From contig MU401507.1 of the NCBI GenBank assembly GCA_022579005.1, positions 64,066 to 128,065 of the forward strand: a DNA stretch of 64,000 bases, written 5' to 3'. Origin of the DNA: Poronia punctata (lineage: Eukaryota > Ascomycota > Sordariomycetes > Xylariales > Xylariaceae). The notes beneath the pieces were generated by a model. The model was not told the DNA's origin. It saw nothing but the letters and a program-made list of their open reading frames with translations, and made no database searches. Position numbers and translations under genes: made by a program. Positions 24,572 to 36,558 of the stretch are shown here, in pieces (positions within the stretch are counted from its first letter, which is position 1; each line of letters starts with the position of its first letter).

Positions 24572-25453
24572 GGTTGAGCAGGGTGTCCAAACCCGGGATT
24601 GGTGGACGGATGTATCGGTTCTATTGAATACCGGTACGTTTACAACAACGACCCAAGTTCCCGCGATTTATCTAGTACCGAAGTAGGGGAAGGCAAAAAG
24701 ACGCATGAGCGAATATAGGCTCTGTATCTATTATATATAAAGAAAGTATATATATCTATGCAAATGAAGAGACTACCTGAGGTAGCATGGCGGCTGAGCA
24801 CGAAGATGTACAAGTAGAAAGACCTGAACCATATTGTTCAGCCTTCTTTTTGGTTTCAAGATGTGACGACCTCCGTCTGACATAAGCTTAAAGGTAGCTC
24901 ACATGGTTCCCGGGCGCCAAGGGAACTGCCAGTAATTAGACAGGTACATGCATGACATCGCGCAGCAGATATCTGGGGGGTCCAGGGGTAAATTGGTTAT
25001 CTTATCTCGGACCTGATGCCCCGCCGAGTAATGTACAGTGTGTTTACCTATGTAAGACTGTGTGGCGGGCATGTACTGTGTATTTCTCTAGGTTATAGCT
25101 TTATTAGGTACACTTGTCAGAGTCTTTGACGGCTCAGCCCAGCTGGCGGGACAAAAGTAGAATTCCCTGTCCATTACCTTGGGTATTTGGTGAGTGGCTA
25201 TCCAACCGTGAACATAAGAAAAAAGGCTAATGGGAACTCAGGCGCTATCATATTCTACCTACCTCAAGATCATCACAGAATCAGTTTTGTGTCCCACAGT
25301 CAATATCTCCAAAGGGAAGACGCGAAGTGAGATCCGGTCCTAAGCGGCTCTTCAGGGAGAATCGGCTGGCAGCCTGGCTCACATTTAGGTACTTACTTAC
25401 AACTTGCCGGGTTGATATATACCTACAATAAGTTCGGGTGATAGGCCCAAAGC
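24572..25453. other. divergent intergenic region between LCCL and QTRT2 genes
   Basis: About 880 bp between two divergent start codons; no ORF of note. It should hold the two promoters. I see no clear regulatory motif beyond AT-rich patches near 24725-24765. Confidence 0.4.
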
Positions 25454-27033
25454 ATGGTTACTCCTGAACGAGATGGAAGAGCAATCTTCAAGATACTCAA
25501 GGGTGTAGTCAACGATGGCACCGGCGCTCGTCTTGGGACGCTATCCCTATCTAAACGTCGCCCTATTGAAACGCCCAACTTCATAGCTCTCACTGCACGT
25601 GGTGCTGTACCTCACTTAACACCAGACAATGTGAGTAAGCGGACCGAGTTGGGTGGAGTGTACGTGGCTCTTGAAGACTGTAAGTTAAGTTCATGCCTAC
25701 TCGACTCTCATCGGTACGCATACACTGGTCTAACTTGCCTTTCGTAGTCATGGAGCTCACCCTTCATAAAAAGACTGCTGCATTGGTTGAGATGAAGTCT
25801 AAAACCAAAGAGCCGCTACAAGCATACACTGCCATGCCTTCACATGTGGTTACCATAATGGGAGCTCGGCGACACCCAGCCATCAATTCGCCATTGGGCA
25901 ATTCGAAAGATTCCATTTCCATATTCACTTCGACGGGCTTTCGGAACTTGACGAACGAGGTCTATTGCCAATCAATCGATGCAGTCAGACCCGACGTCGT
26001 CATCCCGCTAGCGGACATGACATATGCGGCCACTTCGGATTCCGCCGAGTCCAAGCGACGCACGAAACCCGCCAACGCCAAACGGCAAACTCGAATGGTG
26101 GAAAGGACCGAGGATTGGCTGGCCGAATTCTTCAAACTCTCTACTTCCGCAGAGGGAGGCCAGGGCGAGACGGCTCACGTATTCGCCCCCGTCCTACCCT
26201 TGGATTACAAGACACAGTGGGAATACATCGACCAACTAGACTCGGACTTTTCCGATAGGTTATCCGGCCTAGCACTCTACGACGCAGACATCCTCCCCGA
26301 CCTCGCCAAACATGATTCTCTAACGTCCCTCCCGCGCCTCTCCCTCGACGCAACCGCCACCCCGCACGAGATCCTCCGCCAAATCCAGCTAGGCATAGAC
26401 ATCTTCACCATCCCCTTCCTCAACACCATTTCCGACGCAGGCATAGCCCTCTCATTCACATTCCCCCCTCCCACAGGTTCGGACGGCGGCATCCTACCCC
26501 TCGGCATCGACATGTCGACTCCCGAACACGAAGTCGCAGTCGCCCCGCTAGTGGAAGGATGTAAATGCTACGCCTGCACGAAACATCACCGCGCCTACCT
26601 ACACCATCTCCTAAACGCAAGAGAAATGCTCGCCTGGACGCTCCTGCATATCCACAATTGTCAAGTCCTCGTCGAATTCTTCGCCGGCGTGCGCGCATCG
26701 CTCGCCGAAGAGGATCCGGCGAAATTCGAGAAACAGTGCGCCGAATTCACCCGTGTCTACGACTCGGAGCTTCCGGCCGGAACGGGCGCGAGACCACGCG
26801 CGCGCGGATATAATTTCAAGAGTCAGGGCGGAGACGCCCCTGCTAATACGCCTGCTTGGGGGAAATACGGCGGTGCGGCTCAGAACGAGAGCGATCCCGC
26901 GCTCGCCGGGGAGATGGCCGGTTTAGCTGTGACGGGACCTGCGGCTGAGGGTAACGAGACGCCGCTTGTTCCTGATCCGGAGGCGGATGCTGTGGATCTC
27001 GATAAGAAGGGTTTCGCTGAGATATCAAAGTAA
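25454..27033 (+). CDS. QTRT2: queuine tRNA-ribosyltransferase accessory subunit 2
   Basis: Spliced model: 25454-25679 and 25748-27033, 503 aa. The first exon carries the TGT-family opening (RPIETPNFIALTARGAVPHL, about 36-55). The C-terminal half has the zinc site CxCxxC-x25-H: Cys347, Cys349, Cys352 and His378 (GCKCYACTKHHR ... HIHN). In eukaryotes this subunit (formerly QTRTD1) pairs with catalytic QTRT1 to exchange guanine-34 for queuine in tRNAs with GUN anticodons (Asp, Asn, His, Tyr). I see features of the accessory rather than the catalytic subunit, but the active-site aspartates were not aligned. The C-terminal about 100 residues, after the zinc site, are low-complexity (Gly/Ala/Asp/Glu-rich) and look like a fungal extension. 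The 68-nt intron has a perfect GTAAGT donor. Confidence 0.88.
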
Positions 27034-28043
27034 GAACCCTTTTTGGAATGGGATCACAAGTCGGTCAAGGGGCGACGTGATGAGATAGATAAAAATAAAA
27101 AAGGAACTTGAACCCTTTTACATATGTAGATCGCAACTAGACCCTTCGTTCCATCCCGTCAGAAATAATGTGAAGTCGCGTCTCTCTCGGACAAGAGTGA
27201 TGTGAAGGAACCCCCTTATTCCAGCCAACAAGGTTAGTAAGGTAGCCGAGCAACTACATGCAAATTCGATCGCCAGCGGTACGACGCACTCTTTACCTAG
27301 TTAACCCCAAACGATGAAACTTTACGCATTACACACAGACACAAGAAGAAACATTTAAATAAACCTTTTCATTACACTATCTGGAGCTAAGTAAGAGTAA
27401 GAGGTAGGTAGGTAGGTATTATCGCTACCTCAAAAGCAATCCACCACCCATATTATTATTCCTATCCAATTTTAAGAAAAAGAAAAAACTTGGTATCTGA
27501 AAAAAATGAGATGCGCAGCGCCAAACTCCCCAGAAAATGCGGTGGGCATGCGCAATGAGCAGATGCAGGGTCGCGCAGTGAAGCGCAATCGCTAATGTCC
27601 ATGTCTATATCGCCGGGTGTATCGTATCTCTGTACCCGACAGAGCGGATATGTGGTAAAGTGGATGTACCATTAAGTAAGTAGTTTCGCCACTGAAGGCT
27701 GGTGGGTGGGTATTTTTCGGGAATATTGGTAGGTGAGGTAGCTGGGTATATATTAAAACATGGTCGGGAGTGGTATTGTTGCCCGATCCATATCAAAGTG
27801 GAAATCGGAATCGGAATCGGAGTCGGAGTCGGAGCCGGAGCCGGAGTTCGGCGCCACTTAGGTACCTAAGTAATAATGGCTCAAGGCCTCCGAACCGGAT
27901 GTTTGTGACGTGGTCCGAAAATCGGCGGCCCCATATTAGCCGGGTCTTACGCCTCCGGTAAGTACTGCATCGAGTGCTGATGAGGATCTCCACGCAGCAA
28001 GTGATATTTCTCAACTTGATGTTTCTGGTAAGAGTTATTTTTC
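27034..28043. other. convergent intergenic region with a hexamer tandem repeat
   Basis: One kilobase between the stop codons of QTRT2 and the MFS transporter. Apart from an imperfect tandem repeat (separate entry) and a poly-purine patch near 27470, nothing is recognisable. Confidence 0.45.
27803..27849 (+). repeat. imperfect CGGAAT/CGGAGT/CGGAGC hexamer tandem repeat
   Basis: About eight units of a CGGARY-like hexamer that drift progressively (CGGAAT, then CGGAGT, then CGGAGC), the pattern expected of a slippage-grown microsatellite with point divergence. Confidence 0.75.
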
Positions 28044-30030
28044 TCAAACCTTGCTGGAGTTCGGCAGCTGCTTTTGCTTTTCCATCAACTCGTCATCACC
28101 CTTGTAACAGTACTTGCTCTTCGACCGAATCCTTGCGCCGTATTTCCAGAACAGGAACGGAATACCGCAGCACAAGAGACTGATGCCTGCCAGGAGCGTA
28201 CTCGCCCACTGGTAACCGAGGCGGTCGTACATTTGGGCCGTGAACAGCACGACACCGGCGCCCCAGAGAGATCGGATGAATGTCTTGGCGGCGAGGGCGG
28301 AAGCAGCTTTGTCCTGGTATGTGTCGACGAGGTAGTTGTTCGCGCTGTTATACAGGAAGATGAAGCCGAAACCGACGGGGAAGCCGGCTAGCGTCGGCCC
28401 GACCCAGATAAGGCGTGGGTACGACGTCCATGCGAAGATGATCATGCCAATAGGGATGAACCAGCAGGATAACATCATCGGAATTAGTCGGAGCTCGGCT
28501 GGTGGCATTTGGCCTACGTAGGGCGCGGTGATCTTCAGATAATGTTTGTTGACCAAGGGAGCGCACATGGCCGACAGAACGACGCCAATAGCAAGAGGAA
28601 TGCTTGAGACATTGTTAGCAAAGCTTTGATAATAGATCCAAGGGCGACGAAACAACTTACAAAGTCAGACCTGAGAGACCAGCAGAAAACCCCTTGCCCT
28701 CTTCAAAAACGATGGGGAAGGCAATGAAGAACATGTACAAAAGACCGTAGAGCACAGACATGTAAAGGGAGATGAGAAGGACGATGAGCTCGGTGAAGAG
28801 CAGCTTAAGGGGCATGATGAGGAAGATCCGCATTCGTTCACCCAGAGGTCGCATGTCGAGGTCCTGCTCTGTTACCCAATCCGACTGGCCAGTCTCCTTA
28901 CGCAGTTTCTTGGCGCGACTAGCGAGGATGGTGGGAGCATAGGTCTCGGGTACGGTGAAGGTGATGACAAGCCAAACGATGCCGGCGAGGATAAGGTGAA
29001 GCCAATACAGCCATCGCCAGCCGGCAGCGTCAGATAGGAAACCACCAGCAAGGGGTCCGACTATGTCACGTTAGCGACGCTCTCGGTCGTGACGTAAGAG
29101 TTTGAATAGGGTCTGTTAGGAATCTAGACTTACTTGCAGGTCCGATGAAAGGGGCGGCAGAAAAGGCAGCCATGGGGATACCTCGTTCTTCGGGCTTCCA
29201 CATATCGGCTAGAGTACCACCGATGATGGTAATGGGAGCCGAGAATGCAATACCGTCGATGGCTCGCGCGACAAGGAGCGTCTGTATGTTTTTCGCAACA
29301 GCTCCGGGAATGACGAATATTACGGCGAGGCCAAGTGTTGAAACGCTGGAAATGTTGGTTAGAGAAAGTTCAACTGCCTATCATGAACTACAGGGACAAG
29401 AGCTACTCACTAGATGATTTTCCGACCGTAGACTTCTGATAAAGGAGCGAAAACCAAAGGTCCTAATCAAGATTTGCTAGTTAGATATAATTCCTAACGA
29501 TGGCAGGTATCGAATTTCAAAGGGGAGACCGATGACTACTCACCAATACCGAAGCCAACGACAAATAGTGTGATACTCAGAAGAGCAACTTCTCTGCTGA
29601 CGTTGAACTCTTCAGCTACACCGGCAATGTCGGGTGTAACGACTGACGAGGAGAAAGCGACGACGAAACAAGTGATGGCTACAACCATGGTAATATACCA
29701 CTTTTTCGCTTTGCTCCAGTTCTTGGGGTTCTCAGGATCGTTGGGCTGGAAGGTAACGAGACGATAGCGGCGTTGGCCGCCCGGTTCTATAGGACCGGGG
29801 ATCTGGCCGGACGGTGTTTCCACAAGGTATTCGGCAAGATTGGCATTGTTGGATAGGATTCGAGTTGGTAAATCGACTTCGTAGTCTCCATGTGTTGCCG
29901 AACGCGTGACCATCCTATGTTCGTTTACGGTGCTGACGGGCGACAAGGTCACCGAATCCGGGTCGGTGTCCTGGCCGCCGGTCTCTGCTCTTGAATGTGG
30001 CATTGCTGGTGATCGGCCGTAGGACGCCAT
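28044..30030 (-). CDS. MFS drug/polyamine:H+ antiporter (DHA1 family)
   Basis: Five exons: 30030-29544, 29462-29411, 29345-29134, 29060-28661 and 28602-28044, 569 aa in frame. A hydrophilic N-terminus of about 95 residues ends in [17 protein letters not shown], the segment that typically precedes helix 1 in fungal DHA1 transporters (FLR1/TPO-like). Twelve membrane helices follow. The loop between helices 2 and 3 has PLSEVYGRK, a form of the MFS DRxGRR motif, and [20 protein letters not shown] is the helix 4/5 antiporter region. The long central loop ([16 protein letters not shown]) separates the two six-helix halves. It should export small molecules (drugs, polyamines or metabolites) across the plasma membrane by proton exchange; the substrate cannot be read from sequence. 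Start context is excellent (ACCATGG). No biosynthetic genes or regulator lie beside it. Confidence 0.9.
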
Positions 30031-33000
30031 GGTGATATCGAAATGTCCAAACCAAGTCAGGCAATATTAGGTACGTACGAATATAACTAAGCCATCAAGG
30101 GGGGGGCTTCTTGTTATTTATAACCAGTGTTGGGTGGCAAGAAAATTGGTCCCTCTGTTTAGTCCAGGTACTAGAGCTCCCCCCCCCCAGCGTCATGACG
30201 AAGGCCGGCGACATCCTGTCTGATTAGTTTCTGACAAGCTCCTAGTTGGTACATCGGTCTAACCCGGCGAGACAACCTTTTAGGTAGCGGGTCCTCGTGC
30301 CTGACAGATTCCGACCGGACTTACTTATTCGACGACAAGATGAAGCCGGCTTGGGTTGCTGGCGAGTTGAAGCTAGAGTTGTCGCGCCAACCTTGACTGC
30401 CGGGCAATAGACGTCTGCCCCTACAGCCAGAATATGAAGCTCGAGCAATAGGTTCGGGAGAGGCCAGAAATGAATATCCTACAAGTATCGTTTACTTACT
30501 GACAGTGTTTCGAAACAAGCTTCATGTCATTGTACTATCCGATATCAGCGGCCCACTTAAGCCGAAGCTCGCCCCCACCATTGGGCTCGTGAGGTTCATC
30601 TCGCGAGAAAGCACGAAACGCGAGGTAGCGAGTTGGAATTGCTGTAACTAGGTATGTATCTAGATGTTTGGTCTTGTGTTGATCAATTGTAAATTTGTAC
30701 TCGTAGCAATCAACTGAAAATAATGTAACTTGAACCTGAACAGAGTCCCAGACAATCGGCATGGCGATAACCCCTAACCTTAATTTGCGTTGCCCAGCTG
30801 CTATGTCCGGACTCCCAGCCCCTAATTCTAGTCAAGGGCGTGGTTTGACGTCGTTCAACTGTGTGTGTGACGTGACGAAGGCTCTTTCGCCCCTCTTTAT
30901 CTTTTGAGGCTCTCTTGTCAAAACCTGGCACTTGAGATGGCCACCTTCGGTTAGCTTCTCCCTGTTTGTATGTGGAGATATTGCATGCAGAAAAATCGGG
31001 TTCCGGTTCGAGCCCTATGATTAGCGGTATTGCCCGATCGCATCCCGGCTGTAGGCTTTAGCCCGTCTATCGTACCGGCTACCGGATTTCATGCAGAGAC
31101 ATACCTGAAAGTATGGTATCTGTACTTGTGCAATGTTTGTTTCATATCCCGTTGAGTTTAGCGCGCCGTATCCTGTAATTTGTGGGTTTGAAGAAAGAAG
31201 AACATTACCCGGTGCAGAACATATTTGGATGTATTGGATAGACGGCTGTTCGTGATAACAATCGATTATTGCACCATTGACGCGGCAATCGAAGAGCTTT
31301 TCCCTTGTTACAAACATATCCACGGCATTGACTTAGTCAACTGACGGCTGAGAGGAGGCATTGAAGAAATATGGACGTCTTTAGAATGCAGAGACGCATC
31401 TATTTGAGTTTCTGATCGAGTAAGAAAACGCCCCACCTCTAACCGGACCACCGCTGGAACACGACCACATTTTAGTGGGGCATATGTCTAGTTCGAGATG
31501 TTTAAAGTTTTACATAAATGCTTGCTCGATTGCTCTTTTTCGCCCTCGGCGAAGATAGAAGTTGAAGCGAAGATGGGAGAAGATGCTGCTGAATTTTATT
31601 TCCTACGTTGCCCCAGTGATCACGCCACTGTTTTACTCATCACCAGATTGCCTCTTTCTATTTTAGCTATTGCTGTCGCTGTTGTAAACAGATATTGAAA
31701 GGTCGTACCGGTATCTCTTCAAGATTGGATTGGTCCTTGACCGCGTAGCTTCGTTGCCAAGCTGCCAGACACCCGAAGAAATGGGTACCACTCTTTGGGT
31801 CCAAAGGCAGGCATCATCACCTCATATTTCGATGTCCTTTTTGGCTACTAGTTATACGCAGCGGAGAATCCTACCAAATAGGTACTACATGACATTTCTC
31901 CGACTGACACTCGTGTTCAACATCGAACATACCTACCGCCGATATTTTCAGGTCTGATAGGTGGGTATGACTACAATTAAGCCTTTAACGCACCAGCGAC
32001 TGAATTTCCTGTTGGAATTCCAACCGTCTACCCGCTAATGTCTCGGCGCCCCAACTTGGAGGACGCCGTACGTGTAGAAGTGCACAATGTATTGATTGGT
32101 GACGTATGGCACTTAGTCTGTTTCGACGGCCATCGAGATACACTTTTTCTTTCTTTCGTCGTAACTCACATGGCAACCATCGGTTGATCAACCTCTATAA
32201 ATTCCTTTCGTCAAATTTGATTCCGGTGGGTTATGTGTTGTTGAGGGTCACCTTCAGTATCTTCGATGACACTGTTCAAATCCTCAGTCGTACGCAAGTA
32301 GCTGATCCTGGTTAGTAAAGCACATGCGCCGACGTGATTGCAGTATCCCTCGGACACTAATGGGCAGAGTGAACTGCGCGTAAAAATATAAGGGTGTTGG
32401 ACCACTACATTTTTGGCTTAATGTAGCGGGCTTTCCATTCCGGCGTGAAAGTTGATACTGTGAGCTTAGGAGCTCTTGTGCCCCAGCCAGGTTATTATAT
32501 CGCTGGTGCATCTTTGCGTTCTACCCCGCGAGAGTCGTCACCATCTAGTCGTCGCATATGCCTTCATTTCTATTTAGCACCGGCGTTCTTCGAAGATATA
32601 TAATAGGCGATAGGTGTGGCAGATGCTAAAGGATGAAACCTATGAGTTGGCCAGGCCGCCAGGGGTACCCGAAATGTGGTAACGGTACGGTAAGAGCGGC
32701 CACAAATAGATCAAAAGCCAATTGAATTCTGGCGTCTCTCTACTTGCGTCGTCAGCTGGAACGTGATACGGATATTTCATCAGCTTCAGTCACTATTCAA
32801 ATTTCAGGGTACCTGCCTCTCCATGAATATTCTCCTTTCCCCGTCAAGTTACGCCAGTCGTGGATGGCATTGCGGCGAGAACCAAAGTCCGAGCCAATTT
32901 ATATTGTAGCCTTTAACAAATTTATATACGGAGATTCAATCAAGTAGGAATTTACATATAGATAGTTTGGAGTGAATCGTACGTGTATCATTCAAGGTCC

Positions 33001-33265
33001 CTTTTTGACCAGCAGCACATGTCGGATTATGTAATACGCGCAAGACACAAGATGTCTTGGCTAGTGCTACACACCACCCCCACACTTTACCCATTCCCAA
33101 CCAATAAAAGTACGCATTGAGATAAACCCCAGCATCCGAAAAATAATTTGCGAAAGCTTCAACCAACCTTCCAACGGTCCGAAAAACGCAAGTTCACGAA
33201 CAAAACGCCGCTCAGACGAGAACAAATACCCCATTTACGAACCCCCATCAAACCAACCGCCCAAG
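30031..33265. other. 3.2-kb region without recognised genes
   Basis: Frames are short (no more than about 100 aa) and unconvincing on both strands. One GTACTCGTAG word occurs at 30698. The last 200 bp lead into NOP10 and are probably its promoter. Degraded coding relics could be present, but I could not identify any. Confidence 0.35.
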
Positions 33266-33657
33266 ATGCATTTAATGATGTCCACGGACGAGAGCGGCAA
33301 GTCAGTAGCAGTTCCCCCTTTTTTTACCTTTACCTCTCTCTATACCAAATCAATCAATCAATGATCGCGCGGGAAAGCGCAAAAAGGACACGAATATTAA
33401 CAAAAAATGTGGAAATTCTTTCTCTAGGCGCATCTACACGCTCAAAAAAGTCCTCGACGGAACAGTCACCAAGTCCGCTCACCCGGCCCGCTTCTCGCCC
33501 GACGATAAATGGTCGCGTCAGCGCGTCACGCTGAAGAAGCGCTTCGGCCTTCTTTTGACACAGCAGAGTACGTCTTTTCCTCCCCAAGCCTGGAAAGGAG
33601 AGGAGAGGAACTAACTCGGGTTTCACTATAGAGAACAAGATTGCCGAGAATCAGTAG
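33266..33657 (+). CDS. NOP10: H/ACA snoRNP subunit NOP10
   Basis: Three exons, 33266-33300, 33428-33567 and 33632-33657, encode 66 aa, close to the usual 60-65. It was found by homology, since the long reading frames here do not show it. The protein opens [12 protein letters not shown] and continues [19 protein letters not shown] and [20 protein letters not shown], the almost invariant Nop10 core. Family members open with MHLMYY-like residues; here the fifth to seventh residues (MST) differ. NOP10 joins dyskerin/CBF5, NHP2 and GAR1 in H/ACA particles that pseudouridylate rRNA and snRNA in the nucleolus. The first exon is only 35 nt; both junctions restore conserved codons (K at each). It is convergent with NOB1, 374 bp away. 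Confidence 0.93.
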
Positions 33658-34031
33658 ATTAGGAGAGAGGAGAAGCGACGAGAATAAGGGACGTCAGGCT
33701 TTTCTCATATTCAATATACCGCTGGTCATTTTATAGGCGTTCATGGCGTGTGGGGGAGGGTGCTTTTTCATTTACTTAAGAATCAAAATATGGCCTTCGG
33801 GGCAGTGTAATCAGATGATACCTGTTCACGCGGCCCCTGGCGCAAGGGCTGCTGGATCTTTGGAATGGGGCCGCATACTTTTCTGTCAGGGACATTGCGA
33901 CAAACTACGAGTCTAACTAACATAGGTCTGAGGGCCATGTTGGGTAACTGTGCGCATAAGAGCTAGAATTAAAAACAGACAGTAAAAGGAGCCGCTGGTA
34001 TCTTTCTATTTTTTGGTTGCTACTGTATTCC
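33658..34031. other. short convergent intergenic region between NOP10 and NOB1
   Basis: 374 bp between two stop codons on opposite strands, expected to hold both 3' ends. No ORF or RNA is recognised. Confidence 0.5.
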
Positions 34032-35393
34032 CTAGAACCTCTTCTTGGAGTTGATATTCCGTCCTGCGCCCACGCGGATTCTTCCAGGACCCGACTGCCT
34101 GTCCCCGGTCAATATACCGGGCAAGTAGTCGTCGTCCATGAGATCCCGTGTTTTAGCCTTTTGTTTTTCTCTTGACATCTTTTCAAATTCCTTCTGGTCC
34201 TCAGCGAGGATAAGTTCGCGGCCCCAACCATTCTTTCCGCCACCGGGCCCGCGTGCCTTTCCTGTCGGCGTTCCGTGCACCGGCTTCGGCACACTGTAGA
34301 CGTTGCCCCTGTTGTTCCACTGGAAGTTCTTCTTTAGGTAGATCTGGAAGTTGCCCGCCTGGTCTGTCGAGCAGCTGACGCGCGTCAGTGTCGGCTGGCC
34401 GCAGCGAGGGCAGAACTGTTTCGACGTGTCCCGGGTGATCTGGAAACAACCGTGGCACCGCAAGACCCATGTTTTGACCCGAGTAATCCGCGCCAAGCCC
34501 GGGGAGACGAGATTGAGGTTTATACGTAATAATACGTTTTGCATGGCGTAATCAGATGTGAGTAGAGCCACTTTCAGAATTCGCTGGACGGGTTGTTCTG
34601 GTAGCGCTTTTTGATCTTTGGCTTGGTGTTTCTTGAGGTTCGAAGGTGTGATCCACCCTTCATCATCATCATCCTCCTCCTCTGGTGTTGCCGCATCATC
34701 TTTCGTATCCTCTGTTGCAAAGTCTATTGTGGGTGTAGCGGACTGCTCTAGACTCATAGACTCCAATGCCTGGGTGACACTTTCTTGCTCCACAACCGGC
34801 TGTGCCTCTTTTGGTATTCCCTCTACCGATTCCTCTGCAGGGACCTCAGATCCGGACGGAATTACCTCTGATTCTGTGGCCTGTTCTACTGTTTCTGACC
34901 CTTCCGCACCAGTCTCGGCAGTGCTTTCCGACTTGTCCTTCTCCAACTGTGCAGGAGATTTTCCATTGACAGTCTTTTGGCCCGGTGTATTTCGCAGTCT
35001 CCAGTCACCGCCATTCAACTCGCATTCCAGTTCATAAGCTAGTGCCATAAGGTGGATATCTGGTTTACTGAGGACCTCGAGGTCACCAGTTCGTCGGGCG
35101 AAGTCGGTTACGAATTTGATACTTGCGGGCCGTGGGGACCGTAGTTTAACGAAGGGAAGGAGAGTAGTTTCGACTCGGCTTCTTGTCGCAGGGTCACGGA
35201 TCTCGGATATGACTGATGGAATGGTGTATAGTTCGTTGGCTTGGGCAAGCAGAGTGCTCACAGGCGGGTCGTTCTTGATGAGAGGTCCGGCATCGAGAAT
35301 TAGGGTGTGTATCGGCTTCAATGTCTCGCCGGGAGACGTTTCCGATTTAACGGATATTTCCGGCGCATTCTGGGGCGCCTGTTCCGATGCCAT
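34032..35393 (-). CDS. NOB1: 20S pre-rRNA D-site endonuclease NOB1
   Basis: 453 aa, intronless. The N-terminal PIN nuclease domain starts TLILDAGPLI (Asp34), with Glu64 in VISEIRD, Asp104 and Asp112 in GDLEVLSKPDIHLMALAYE, and a late TSDYAMQNVLL block (Asp281) after a long acidic, disordered insert (about residues 140-265). The zinc ribbon is CHGC ... CPRC (Cys313, 316, 328, 331). NOB1 cuts 20S pre-rRNA at site D in the cytoplasm to make the 18S 3' end. The C-terminus (NINSKKRF) replaces the longer tail of yeast. The frame is open to an upstream ATG at 35468, but the extra 25 residues are His/Tyr/Arg-rich and unlike the family, so MASEQAPQ at 35393 is preferred. It is convergent with NOP10, another ribosome-biogenesis gene. 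Confidence 0.93.
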   Translation of the reverse strand: MASEQAPQNAPEISVKSETSPGETLKPIHTLILDAGPLIKNDPPVSTLLAQANELYTIPSVISEIRDPATRSRVETTLLPFVKLRSPRPASIKFVTDFARRTGDLEVLSKPDIHLMALAYELECELNGGDWRLRNTPGQKTVNGKSPAQLEKDKSESTAETGAEGSETVEQATESEVIPSGSEVPAEESVEGIPKEAQPVVEQESVTQALESMSLEQSATPTIDFATEDTKDDAATPEEEDDDDEGWITPSNLKKHQAKDQKALPEQPVQRILKVALLTSDYAMQNVLLRINLNLVSPGLARITRVKTWVLRCHGCFQITRDTSKQFCPRCGQPTLTRVSCSTDQAGNFQIYLKKNFQWNNRGNVYSVPKPVHGTPTGKARGPGGGKNGWGRELILAEDQKEFEKMSREKQKAKTRDLMDDDYLPGILTGDRQSGPGRIRVGAGRNINSKKRF

Positions 35394-36088
35394 TTTTTTG
35401 CGATAATCCTTTGCGAGGACTTTAGTACGAGGGAAACAACGGTGATAGTGATAGCGGTGGTAATTCAATTAAATGGTGGGGTTGTCCTGTGGACTTTGGG
35501 TTGGTGGGGTTGATTGACGATGGGAAATTTTGGCGGTGAGGTGAGGCAGATGGAATTTTAAGTGGTTTTGAGACAAATGGATTTAAGCCACCACCTTTTT
35601 CATATTCTACGCACTGTCCTAATGTGCGCCCACGCACGGAGCTGACACGGTACGAATAATAGGCGAGACACTGTCCTTTCTACGATATACGCGTAATGAT
35701 TATGTACAATATCAGCCGAGTATCGTGTGTTCGCATATGTGTGTGTGTACACGTGTATATTGATCGTATACTTTGCACCGGCGGAATATGCGTAAATGAG
35801 GCTTCAGCTTGAAGTTTTAAGATAGGCCCTCGTAATCAGCCGTCAGCTGAAGAACAATCGAGGTCGTCGTGAGTTGCCAACGCAATACGTACACAAAAGG
35901 TAAACAATGCAACAGCTAGAATCTAGAAATGCGCCGTGCGTATATCTTCTTGATACACATACGAGAAGATGGACTTGACATCGAAGGTAAGCAGCAGACT
36001 TCACTTCAGATATGCTCTGCTGAGCCCCGTGAGCATTGCGCCGGTTGGTTTAGCGCGGCAAATGATCAAGCAGCCCCTGATATCGAAG
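35394..36088. other. intergenic region upstream of NOB1
   Basis: About 700 bp containing the NOB1 promoter side and the region beyond the SDR pseudogene. A short alternating TG/CA stretch occurs near 35735-35755. No gene is seen. Confidence 0.4.
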
Positions 36089-36558
36089 TTATGGCACGAC
36101 GCTCCATCGTGATTCGCACCACACCCATGGGCCCTCCCTAATGGCTTTCCCTCCCTTTTCTCCAGGCTCCATCGCCTTGAGGATGTCTTGACGGACAACA
36201 GCGTGGTCATGAACTAATATTCCCCTGGGAAACACAAATATCCCGTTATTTTCCATGTTGATCTCAGGAGAGAGGCCAACAAAGAGCATCGTATAAGCCC
36301 CAAACGCCGGCTCGTGTAATATCGTTAGTCTCATCAAAGCCAACGCTATGCGGGGAGTACCTCTGAACGACCCAGTATCCAGGTTGCATGGATTAATCGC
36401 AACCCTCAAAACACCATCTTTCCCAAGCTGGCGTTGCCACCTGTTACCATGAAGACTTTTCCCACAACGGAGCCGCTGCGGACGTCGGTCTCGGTAAAAA
36501 CGGGCGCAGGGGCCCAGAACTGCGTCGAAATGGCTCTAAATTTGGCGAGAGGCCCCAT
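36089..36558 (-). pseudogene. short-chain dehydrogenase/reductase relic with its middle deleted
   Basis: From an ATG at 36558 the minus strand reads MGPLAKFRAISTQFWAPAP, then VFTETDV and GKVFMVTGGNASLGK, the N-terminal arm and TGxxxxxG cofactor loop of a fungal SDR. At about 36420-36425 the frame changes. The next conserved text, DGVLRVAINPCNLDTG followed by GAYTMLFVGLSPEI and NGIFVFPRG, belongs to the C-terminal third of the same family. Roughly 150-180 residues that normally lie between (NNAG, the catalytic Ser/Tyr-x3-Lys region) are absent. Reading on in the first frame meets a stop within three codons of the junction. In the C-terminal part the usual NPGNL is NPCNL. The simplest reading is an internal deletion in a former SDR gene, leaving a non-functional remnant. 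Confidence 0.75.

Noticed and set aside
31000..31025. tRNA-like T-arm text (GGTTCCGGTTCGAGCCC)
   Set aside because: The stem does not pair properly and no D or anticodon arm can be placed upstream.
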